From: Gammaproteobacteria bacterium
GTDB taxonomy: Bacteria; Pseudomonadota; Gammaproteobacteria; Competibacterales; Competibacteraceae
NCBI GenBank assembly: GCA_020047885.1
Contig: JAIFNF010000203.1
Span: forward strand, 1-11,759
Direction of reading: 5' to 3'
DNA length: 11,759 nucleotides
Shown here: positions 5,206 to 11,759 of the stretch, one piece after another
Layout: every line of letters begins with the position of its first letter
Numbering within the stretch: the stretch's first letter is position 1
Notes under the pieces: model-generated
Databases searched by the model: none
Told to the model about the DNA's origin: nothing
The model's input: only the letters and a program-made list of their open reading frames with translations
Program-made: the position numbers and the translations under genes

Positions 5206-8200
5206 ATGCTGCGTTTCCGTGGAAGCCCCGCCTTGTCACCGTTCCGTCTGGAGAAATTGCTGGCCGCGCTACGCCAGTGGGTTCCCACCGTGACCCAGGT
5301 TCGCGCCGAATTCGTCCACTTCATCGACGGTTCGCTGACCTTTCCTGACCGTGAGGTGCTGGAACGCCTGTTGCAGTACGGTCCGCGCACCGTCACCTCA
5401 CATTCGCTGGCGTTGGCCGGGACGCCGGGCGAAGGACAGGAAGCACCGTCGGCCGTACCCCTATTTCTCGTCATCCCCCGCCCCGGCACGATTTCCCCTT
5501 GGTCGTCGAAAGCGACGGACATCGCCCATAACTGCGGTCTGCACCGTATCCGCCGCCTCGAACGTGGCATTGCCTGGTATCTGGATGCGGCACGGTCACT
5601 GACGGATCAGGAACTGGTGGTGCTAAAACCCCTGCTCCACGACCGGATGACCGAGGCGGTGCTGGAACCGGGCGCTGATCCTGCCGTACTGTTCACTCAG
5701 GCGCAACCGGCTCCCATGCAGATGGTGGATATTCTCAGCGGCGGGAAAGGGCGTGAAGCGTTGACGACCGCCAACCGCGAACTGGGGCTGGCGCTGTCCG
5801 GCGACGAAATCGACTACCTGTTGGACTGCTTCACCCGGTTGGCCCGCAACCCGACCGATGTCGAACTGATGATGTTCGCCCAGGCCAATTCCGAGCATTG
5901 CCGGCACAAGATTTTCAACGCCGACTGGATCATTGATGGCGTTCCGCAAGACCATTCCCTGTTCGCCATGATCCGCCATACCCATGCACAGCATCCCGCC
6001 GATGTGTTGTCCGCGTATAGCGACAATGCGGCGGTAATGACTGGCTTTCCGGCGGGGCGCTTTTTCCCCGACCCGGAAGATGGTGAGTATCGCTATCACC
6101 CGGAAGATGTGCATATCCTGATGAAGGTGGAAACCCACAACCACCCCACCGCCATTTCCCCCTTCCCCGGTGCCGCGACCGGTTCGGGTGGGGAAATTCG
6201 TGATGAAGGTGCGACCGGGCGCGGCGCGAAGCCAAAAGCGGGTCTGTGTGGCTTTTCCGTGTCCCATTTGCGGATTCCCGAGTTCATCCAGCCGTGGGAG
6301 GGCGATTACGGCAAACCGGGTCGCCTTGCTTCGGCGCTGGACATCATGCTGGAAGGTCCCATCGGCGCGGCGGCGTTCAATAACGAGTTTGGACGGCCCA
6401 ATCTGGCCGGCTATTTCCGCACGTTTGAACAGGACGGTCCCGACGGCCAGCGGCGCGGCTATCACAAACCGATCATGATCGCCGGGGGACTGGGCAATAT
6501 CCGCGATGCCGATGTCCACAAGGCTGAATTGCCGCCGGGAACCGTGCTTGTCGTCCTGGGCGGCCCCGCGATGCTGATCGGTCTGGGCGGCGGCGCGGCG
6601 TCCAGCATGGCGGCGGGCAGTTCCCACGAAGACCTGGATTTCGCCTCGGTGCAACGCGGCAACCCGGAGATGCAACGCCGCGCCCAGGAAGTCATCGACC
6701 GTTGCACCGCGCTGGGTGCCGACAATCCGATTCTCTCCATTCACGACATCGGCGCGGGCGGCCTGTCCAACGCCGTCCCGGAAATCGTGCATGGTGTGCA
6801 TCGGGGTGGCCGGTTCGAGTTGCGGGAAGTCCCGAACGATGACCCCGGCATGTCGCCCATGCAGATCTGGTGCAACGAAGCCCAGGAACGCTATGTGCTG
6901 GCTATCGCCGCCGATGCCGTGGCGACGTTTGAGGCGCTGTGTGTACGGGAACGGTGCCCCTATGCCCTGCTGGGCATCGCGCTGGAAGACGCGCAGTTGA
7001 TCCTCAGCGACCGGCAATTCGCCAATCAGCCGGTGAATTTACCGATGGACGTGCTGTTCGGCAAACCGCCGAAAATGGTGCGGGAGGTCGCTTCCATCCC
7101 GCTTCCCACCCACCTGGCGGAAACGGGTTGGGATAGCGGGGACATGCCGCTCGTTGATGCGGTAGCGCGGGTTCTACGTTTTCCGGCCGTCGCGGACAAA
7201 AGCTTTCTCATCACCATCGGCGACCGCACGGTGACCGGCCTGGTGTGTCGGGATCAGATGGTCGGGCCGTGGCAGGTGCCGGTCAGTGATGTCGCCGTGA
7301 CCGCGACCAGCTTCGATGTCTACACCGGCGAAGCGATGGCGCTGGGTGAACGCTCGCCGCTGGCGGTGCTGGATGCGCCCGCTTCGGGACGGATGGCGGT
7401 GGGTGAAGCGTTGACCAACATCGCCGCCGCCCGGATTGAACAACTGGGCGATGTCAAATTGTCCGCCAACTGGATGGCGGCGGCCGGTCATCCCGGCGAG
7501 GATGCGCGACTGTTTGCCACGGTGAAAGCCGTCGGCCTGGAACTATGTCCCGCGCTGGGGATCGCCATTCCGGTCGGAAAGGATTCGCTGTCGATGAAAA
7601 CGGTCTGGGTCGAAGACTGCGTCGATAAAAGCGTCGTTGCCCCGCTATCGCTGATGATCACCGCCTTTGCGCCGGTGCAGGACGTGCGGCGGACGTTGAC
7701 CCCGCAATTACGCACCGACCGGGGCGATACCGATTTGATCCTGATCGACCTGGGGCACGGCCAAAACCGTTTAGGCGGTTCGATTTTAGCGCAGGTCTAT
7801 AACCGGCTGGGCGATGCGGTGCCGGACGTCGATGCGCCGGAAGATCTCAAAGCCTTCTTCACGGTGATTCAGGAACTCAACGCCGTGGGTCGATTGCTCG
7901 CCTATCACGACCGTGCGGATGGCGGCTTACTGGCGACGCTGGCGGAAATGATGTTTGCCGGCGGGTGCGGCGTCACCGTGCTGCTGGATGATCTGGGCGA
8001 GGAACTGTTGCCTGCACTGTTCACCGAGGAACTGGGGGCGGTCGTGCAAGTGCGGACGCTGGATCGGCAACGGGTACTCACGAAGCTGGCGGCGGCGGGA
8101 TTGGGCGAATGCAGCCATGTCATCGGGACGTTGAACGACCGGGATCGGCTGATGTTGTGCCATGCCGGCGAGGTGGCTTTTGCCGCCGACCGCGCTGAAC

Positions 8201-9147
8201 TGCGGCAATGGTGGTCGGAAACCAGTTATCGGCTGCAGGCGTTGCGCGACCATCCCGACTGCGCCCGCGAGGCGTTCGAGACGGCTTGCGATCCCGCCGA
8301 TCCGGGTCTGAAGGTCCACTTGACCTTTAATCCGGCGGTGGATATCGCCGCGCCCTTCATCACCGATGGCGCTCGACCGCGCATTGCGGTTCTGCGCGAG
8401 CAGGGCGTTAACGGTCAGATGGAAATGGCAGCGGCGTTTGATCAGGCGGGATTTGCCGCAGTAGACATCCATACCAGCGACCTCATCGCCGGACGGGTCA
8501 CCCTAGCTGACTTTCACGGCCTGGTGGCCTGTGGCGGATTTTCTTACGGCGACGTGCTCGGCGCTGGCGAGGGCTGGGCGAAATCGATTCTGTTCAACGC
8601 CCGCGCCCGTGAGGAATTCGCCGCGTTCTTTGCCCGTCCCGACAGCTTCGGTCTAGGCGTCTGCAACGGTTGCCAGATGCTCTCCAATCTGCATGAGCTG
8701 ATCGACGGTACGGAACTCTGGCCGCGCTTTGTCCGCAATCGGGTTGAACAGTTTGAAGCCCGGTTGAGTCTGGTGGAAGTGCTGCCCTCACCGTCGCTGT
8801 TCCTGCACGGCATGGAAGGTTCCCGACTGCCGATCGCGGTCGCCCATGGCGAAGGTCGAGCCGAATTTGCCGATGAGCGTGGGGCGGACGCGGCGCTGGC
8901 AGCGGGTCTGGTGACGATGCGCTTTGTCGATGCGGCGGGTCAGCCGACGGAACGTTACCCGGCCAATCCCAACGGTTCGCCGGGCGGCGTTACCGGTTTC
9001 TGCAGCCGTGATGGGCGCTTCACCATCCTGATGCCGCATCCCGAACGGGTGTTTCGCACCGTGCAATATTCCTGGCATCCCGACGGCTGGGGCGAAGATG
9101 GGCCGTGGTTGCGGCTGTTCCGTAATGCCCGACGGTGGTTGGGTTAG
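5206..9147 (+). CDS. purL: Phosphoribosylformylglycinamidine synthase (FGAM synthase), single-chain type
   Basis: PurL converts FGAR, glutamine and ATP to FGAM, glutamate and ADP in the fourth step of purine synthesis, in the cytoplasm. The protein has 1313 residues (E. coli PurL is 1295). It opens with [19 protein letters not shown], the usual N-terminus, followed by the PurS-like and linker domains. The synthetase core carries [20 protein letters not shown] (from residue 308), then the [16 protein letters not shown] loop, and a second synthetase half with [11 protein letters not shown]. The C-terminal glutaminase (from about 1057, [14 protein letters not shown]) has the triad C1153 (GVCNGCQM), H1278 and E1280 (PHPERVF). 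ATG 5206 is chosen because AGGAG ends ten bases upstream; ATG 5197 is too close to it, and upstream in-frame starts (5104) would add 34 residues foreign to the family. It is monocistronic, followed by palindromes at 9206-9241. Confidence 0.98.
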   Translation: MLRFRGSPALSPFRLEKLLAALRQWVPTVTQVRAEFVHFIDGSLTFPDREVLERLLQYGPRTVTSHSLALAGTPGEGQEAPSAVPLFLVIPRPGTISPWSSKATDIAHNCGLHRIRRLERGIAWYLDAARSLTDQELVVLKPLLHDRMTEAVLEPGADPAVLFTQAQPAPMQMVDILSGGKGREALTTANRELGLALSGDEIDYLLDCFTRLARNPTDVELMMFAQANSEHCRHKIFNADWIIDGVPQDHSLFAMIRHTHAQHPADVLSAYSDNAAVMTGFPAGRFFPDPEDGEYRYHPEDVHILMKVETHNHPTAISPFPGAATGSGGEIRDEGATGRGAKPKAGLCGFSVSHLRIPEFIQPWEGDYGKPGRLASALDIMLEGPIGAAAFNNEFGRPNLAGYFRTFEQDGPDGQRRGYHKPIMIAGGLGNIRDADVHKAELPPGTVLVVLGGPAMLIGLGGGAASSMAAGSSHEDLDFASVQRGNPEMQRRAQEVIDRCTALGADNPILSIHDIGAGGLSNAVPEIVHGVHRGGRFELREVPNDDPGMSPMQIWCNEAQERYVLAIAADAVATFEALCVRERCPYALLGIALEDAQLILSDRQFANQPVNLPMDVLFGKPPKMVREVASIPLPTHLAETGWDSGDMPLVDAVARVLRFPAVADKSFLITIGDRTVTGLVCRDQMVGPWQVPVSDVAVTATSFDVYTGEAMALGERSPLAVLDAPASGRMAVGEALTNIAAARIEQLGDVKLSANWMAAAGHPGEDARLFATVKAVGLELCPALGIAIPVGKDSLSMKTVWVEDCVDKSVVAPLSLMITAFAPVQDVRRTLTPQLRTDRGDTDLILIDLGHGQNRLGGSILAQVYNRLGDAVPDVDAPEDLKAFFTVIQELNAVGRLLAYHDRADGGLLATLAEMMFAGGCGVTVLLDDLGEELLPALFTEELGAVVQVRTLDRQRVLTKLAAAGLGECSHVIGTLNDRDRLMLCHAGEVAFAADRAELRQWWSETSYRLQALRDHPDCAREAFETACDPADPGLKVHLTFNPAVDIAAPFITDGARPRIAVLREQGVNGQMEMAAAFDQAGFAAVDIHTSDLIAGRVTLADFHGLVACGGFSYGDVLGAGEGWAKSILFNARAREEFAAFFARPDSFGLGVCNGCQMLSNLHELIDGTELWPRFVRNRVEQFEARLSLVEVLPSPSLFLHGMEGSRLPIAVAHGEGRAEFADERGADAALAAGLVTMRFVDAAGQPTERYPANPNGSPGGVTGFCSRDGRFTILMPHPERVFRTVQYSWHPDGWGEDGPWLRLFRNARRWLG

Positions 9148-9205
9148 TTGGAGTCCTGACTGCTATAGCCTTTCAATTGAAGTAGCCAACCTCCCGAACC
9201 ACCCC

Positions 9206-9241
9206 GGCGCTTCGCGCCACCCCTCCTTGGCCAAGGAGGGG
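9206..9241. repeat. Paired intergenic palindromes (REP-like), possible purL terminator
   Basis: Two palindromes lie side by side: a hairpin GGCGC (9206-9210), TTC, GCGCC (9214-9218), then a perfect 22-base palindrome whose arms are CCCCTCCTTGG (9220-9230) and its exact complement (9231-9241). No T-run follows, so this is not a classical terminator, although the RNA would fold strongly after purL. The wording resembles dispersed intergenic palindromes I recall from other proteobacterial genomes, but copy number here cannot be judged from one window. The rest of 9148-9309 holds no supportable gene. Confidence 0.65.
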
Positions 9242-9309
9242 AATCCGGAAGTCCGCCGATCACCGGGAAAGGCGATATTTAATAACATCCCTGATTGAGG
9301 AAACGAGCC

Positions 9310-10287
9310 ATGCCCAAAGCCATTCGCATCCATGAATACGGCGGTCCTGAAGTGCTACGCTGGGAAGATGTCGATATCGCTGACCCCAGTCCCGGCGAAC
9401 TGCGCATCCGCCAAGCCGCTATTGGCCTCAACTATATCGACGTTTACCATCGCACCGGTCTGTATCCTTTGCCTACTCTGCCCTGGACGCTGGGCATGGA
9501 AGGTGCGGGACGGATTGAGGCGGTCGGTGAAGGCGTCACTGAGTTTAAGGTGGGCGACCGGGTGGCCTACGCCAGTCCCCCGGTCGGAGCCTACGCCGAA
9601 GTACGCCTGATTCCTGCTGATCGTGTTGTAGCGTTACCCGACACGATTGATGATCGAACCGCCTCCGCCATGATGTTGCAGGGTCTGACCGCCCAATATC
9701 TGCTACGGCGCACCTATCGAGTCCAACCCGGCGACGCGATCCTATTGCACGCCGCGGCGGGCGGGGTCGGCCTGATCACGAGCCAGTGGGCGCGGCAACT
9801 GGGGGCGCTGGTGATCGGCACCGTCGGCAGCGACGAGAAAGCCGAGATCGCCCATGCGCACGGTTGCCACCACACGATTGTTTACACCCGCGAGAATTTC
9901 GTGGAGCGGGTTCGGGACATCACCAATGGCCAGGGGGTCGCGGTTGTCTACGACTCCGTGGGCCAGGAAACCTTCCTGGGATCGCTGGACTGCTTGCGGC
10001 CCTTGGGGATGATGGTCAGCTTCGGCAATGCTTCGGGACCGGTGGCCGCGTTTGAACCGGGGATTCTGGCGGCCAAGGGGTCGCTGTTCCTGACCCGCCC
10101 CACCCTGATGCATTACACCGCGCAACGGCGGGATCTGTTGGCCAGCGCCGCTGATTTGTTCGATGTCGTGGCGATTGGCGCGGTAAAAATTGAAGTGCGG
10201 CAAACCTACCCGCTGGCGGAAACGGCCCAGGCGCACCGGGATCTGGAAGCGCGTAAGACCACCGGTTCGACGGTGTTGCTGCCGTAG
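9310..10287 (+). CDS. qor: NADPH:quinone oxidoreductase (zinc-independent MDR superfamily)
   Basis: It is predicted to reduce quinones with NADPH in the cytoplasm, giving semiquinone or hydroquinone products. The protein has 325 residues, close to E. coli QorA (327), and resembles it throughout as I recall it: NYIDVYHRTGLYPLP near 41-55, the GroES-like domain to about 125, the nucleotide-binding loop HAAAGGVGLI (147-156), YDSVG and MVSFGNASG further on, and C-terminal LEARKTTGSTVLLP. The cysteine and histidine zinc ligands of alcohol dehydrogenases are absent, as expected for the QOR branch. ATG 9310 is chosen because GAGGAA (9297-9302) lies seven bases upstream; a TTG at 9295 in frame would overlap that site. 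The mraZ-like gene starts nine bases after its stop, so the two are probably cotranscribed. Confidence 0.95.
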   Translation: MPKAIRIHEYGGPEVLRWEDVDIADPSPGELRIRQAAIGLNYIDVYHRTGLYPLPTLPWTLGMEGAGRIEAVGEGVTEFKVGDRVAYASPPVGAYAEVRLIPADRVVALPDTIDDRTASAMMLQGLTAQYLLRRTYRVQPGDAILLHAAAGGVGLITSQWARQLGALVIGTVGSDEKAEIAHAHGCHHTIVYTRENFVERVRDITNGQGVAVVYDSVGQETFLGSLDCLRPLGMMVSFGNASGPVAAFEPGILAAKGSLFLTRPTLMHYTAQRRDLLASAADLFDVVAIGAVKIEVRQTYPLAETAQAHRDLEARKTTGSTVLLP

Positions 10288-10296
10288 TGCGGGCTG

Positions 10297-10824
10297 ATGA
10301 CGAGTTTTCTCGGCGAATTTGAAGGCCGGCTGGACGCCAAGGCGCGCCTGGTGCTGCCGGCAGCGCTGAGAAAACAGTTGCCCATTGATGAAACCGGGGA
10401 GCGCTTCGTCATCAACCGGGGGTTTGAGCAGCATCTGACGCTGTATCCCGTCACCGAGTGGCAACGGATTACAGCGGAACTCAACCAGTTGAATCTGTAT
10501 GTTAAAAAGAACCGCGATTTCGTTCGCTATTTCCACCGGGGCGCGACCGAACTGGAACTGGATAACAGCGGGCGGCTCTTATTGCCCCGGCGCTTGCTGG
10601 ACTATGCCGGCATTCGGGAGGCCGTGATCCTGTTGGGTTACGCGAACCGCATCGAGTGTTGGGACCCGGTGCTCTATGACCATCTGCTGTCTGACGAACC
10701 TGCCGATTTTGCCCGGCTAGCGGAGGAGATTATGGGTGATGCCGAACCACCAGCGGTGAATCCTCATCAACCGTTTCCCGAGTTCCGGGATTTCCCGCCC
10801 ACCTTGCCAAATTCACGGCATTAA
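10297..10824 (+). CDS. mraZ: MraZ-like transcriptional regulator (AbrB-type tandem domain)
   Basis: MraZ proteins are DNA-binding rings built from two AbrB-like halves; classical mraZ heads and represses the division and cell-wall (dcw) cluster. This 175-residue protein has both DxxxR signatures: D13-R17 in LDAKARLVLPA (Ala replaces the usual Gly before Arg) and D89-R93 in LDNSGRLLLP. Between them lies FVINRGFEQHLTLYPVTEW, and after the second half a Pro-rich tail (151-171). These stretches, with FVRYFHRGATELELD and EEIMGD, remind me more of Bacteroidota MraZ than of the gammaproteobacterial protein of about 152 residues. The context is also atypical: no rsmH, ftsL or ftsI follows, and the neighbours are qor (nine bases upstream) and cls. 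The start ATG has only a weak ribosome binding site, so translation may be coupled to qor. It is probably an additional or transferred MraZ-family regulator with unknown targets. Confidence 0.88.
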   Translation: MTSFLGEFEGRLDAKARLVLPAALRKQLPIDETGERFVINRGFEQHLTLYPVTEWQRITAELNQLNLYVKKNRDFVRYFHRGATELELDNSGRLLLPRRLLDYAGIREAVILLGYANRIECWDPVLYDHLLSDEPADFARLAEEIMGDAEPPAVNPHQPFPEFRDFPPTLPNSRH

Positions 10825-10858
10825 GGTGTTTCGCTCATTGTCCTATACGACACCTTTT
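10823..10858 (+). terminator. Candidate terminator or regulatory hairpin after the mraZ-like gene
   Basis: AAGGTGT (10823-10829, overlapping the stop codon) is exactly complementary to ACACCTT (10850-10856), which is followed by two more T. The loop of 20 bases is long for an intrinsic terminator, so it may be weak. It may also be a protein-binding palindrome in front of cls. Confidence 0.4.
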
Positions 10859-10865
10859 CACCCCC

Positions 10866-11759
10866 TTGAAAATTGCCACTGACCACCTCGCCGCCTTCCT
10901 CCCACTGGCCTGGCTGATCTGGATGGGTCTGGTCGCGGTCGGGCTGATTCTGGAGCGCCGCTCGCCCGCCGCCACTCTGGCCTGGCTGCTGGCGCTGTTG
11001 TTCATGCCCTACTTCGGCTTCATCGTGTACCTGATGCTCGGGCCACGCCGCCTGCATCGGCGCCGGCGCCGCTATAGCTACGCCCGGGAACGGTTGGTTC
11101 AATCCACTACGCACCGCATGGGTCGCACTCGTGCCACACTCTCCGGCTTCCCTGGCGCTGATCTGGCGTGGCCGTTGGCGACCCTGCTGAACCGCGCCGG
11201 GCAGGGACAACCTGCCCCCGCGGGCAACGTCGCCCTGCTGGAAACCGGCGATGCCTGTTTTGCGGCGCTGGAAACCGCGATTGCCGCCGCTGTCCATCAC
11301 GTTCACCTGGAATACTATCTGTGGCAGCCGGATCCGGTCGGAACCCGGTTCCGCGACCTGCTGATTGACAAAGCCCGGGCAGGCGTCCAGGTGCGATTGC
11401 TCCTCGACCCTATCGGTTCCGACCGCATTACCCGCCGTTTCCTGCAACCCCTGCAAGCCGCTGGTGGCGAAACCGCCTGGTTCAACCCGATCAGCCTGCG
11501 CCGATTCCGTTGGCGCTATGTCAACTTCCGTACCCACCGCAAAATTGTCGTCTGCGACGGGCACATCGGCTTCACCGGCGGCATCAACATCAGCGCCGAA
11601 CACAGCCAAACGTACAGCGATGCCCACGCCTGGCGCGACACGCATCTGCGCATCGACGGCGAGCCGGTGCATCGCCTGCAATTCATTTTCCTCGAAGACT
11701 GGTATTTCGCCACCGACCGTGCGCCGCTGGAACCGGAATTTTTCCCCACGTTCCCGGAT
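10866..11759 (+). CDS. cls: Cardiolipin synthase, N-terminal part (gene leaves the window)
   Basis: Cardiolipin synthases join two phosphatidylglycerol molecules, releasing glycerol, at the inner membrane. The frame is open from 10866 to the window end (298 codons). It shows two N-terminal membrane helices (about 8-29 and 35-58, the PLDc_N region with MPYFGFIVYLMLGPRR), then the first phospholipase D half: VHLEYYLWQPD, VQVRLLLDPIGS, and the HKD motif HRKIVVCDGHIGFTGGINIS with H224, K226 and D231. The second HKD motif lies beyond the edge. The start is uncertain: no ATG or GTG occurs before the first helix in this frame, so TTG 10866 is taken although no clear ribosome binding site precedes it. 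ATG 10923 would cut into the first helix. A stem at 10823-10856 separates it from the mraZ-like gene, so it may have its own promoter. Confidence 0.93.
   Translation, partial: MKIATDHLAAFLPLAWLIWMGLVAVGLILERRSPAATLAWLLALLFMPYFGFIVYLMLGPRRLHRRRRRYSYARERLVQSTTHRMGRTRATLSGFPGADLAWPLATLLNRAGQGQPAPAGNVALLETGDACFAALETAIAAAVHHVHLEYYLWQPDPVGTRFRDLLIDKARAGVQVRLLLDPIGSDRITRRFLQPLQAAGGETAWFNPISLRRFRWRYVNFRTHRKIVVCDGHIGFTGGINISAEHSQTYSDAHAWRDTHLRIDGEPVHRLQFIFLEDWYFATDRAPLEPEFFPTFPD

Noticed and set aside
5623..7017. Frame of 464 codons on the minus strand
   Set aside because: It is antisense to purL in GC-rich DNA. The purL reading has conserved active-site motifs throughout, and the antisense frame is rich in His, Arg and Gln without domains.
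9098..9298. Frame of 66 codons over the purL end and intergenic palindromes
   Set aside because: It overlaps the purL C-terminus in another frame and then reads through the palindromes. No ribosome binding site or protein features.
10821..11681. Frame of 286 codons on the minus strand
   Set aside because: It is antisense to cls, which shows membrane helices and an HKD motif on the plus strand.

Overview
The window is GC-rich bacterial chromosome that looks gammaproteobacterial. PurL is the long single-chain proteobacterial form, the quinone oxidoreductase closely resembles E. coli QorA as I remember it, and the accessory content would fit an activated-sludge type gammaproteobacterium such as the Competibacter/Contendobacter group. 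That genus-level guess is inference only. The window has an accessory left part (about 1-3000) and a core-like right part (about 3019-11759).

Left part. A truncated divergent gene leaves the window at its left edge (1-113, minus), preceded by a perfect AT-rich palindrome. Next comes an IscB-type IS200/IS605-family element, about 415-2062. It has matching subterminal hairpins at its two ends, a structured omega-RNA (HEARO-class RNA) at about 419-658, and an iscB gene at 659-2031. iscB carries one -1 frameshift in an A-run inside its HNH domain, yet keeps every catalytic motif. There is no tnpA, so the element depends on a transposase encoded elsewhere. Its right end abuts the C-terminal coding remnant of an antitoxin, followed by an apparently intact RelE-type toxin gene and the first 40 codons of a HigA-type antitoxin gene. 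The higA sequence breaks at 2517. It is followed by a relic that ends in a diverged second copy of the IscB element's right end (2646-2686). That relic supplies the ribosome binding site and start codon of a small exported protein (2683-2970).

Right part. A membrane-anchored PAS-GAF-PAS-GGDEF diguanylate cyclase lies on the minus strand (3019-5034). It is divergent from purL (5206-9147), the complete formylglycinamidine ribonucleotide synthase of purine synthesis. An intergenic block of palindromes separates purL from qor (9310-10287, NADPH:quinone reductase). Only 9 bases after qor lies a mraZ-like regulator gene (10297-10824) that stands outside any division/cell-wall cluster and looks more like Bacteroidota MraZ than gammaproteobacterial MraZ. 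A cardiolipin synthase gene (cls) runs off the right edge.

The most interesting region is 400-2690: a frameshifted IscB/omega-RNA element sits in a toxin-antitoxin operon that is damaged at both ends by related transposon ends, leaving a toxin gene apparently without an intact antitoxin in this window.
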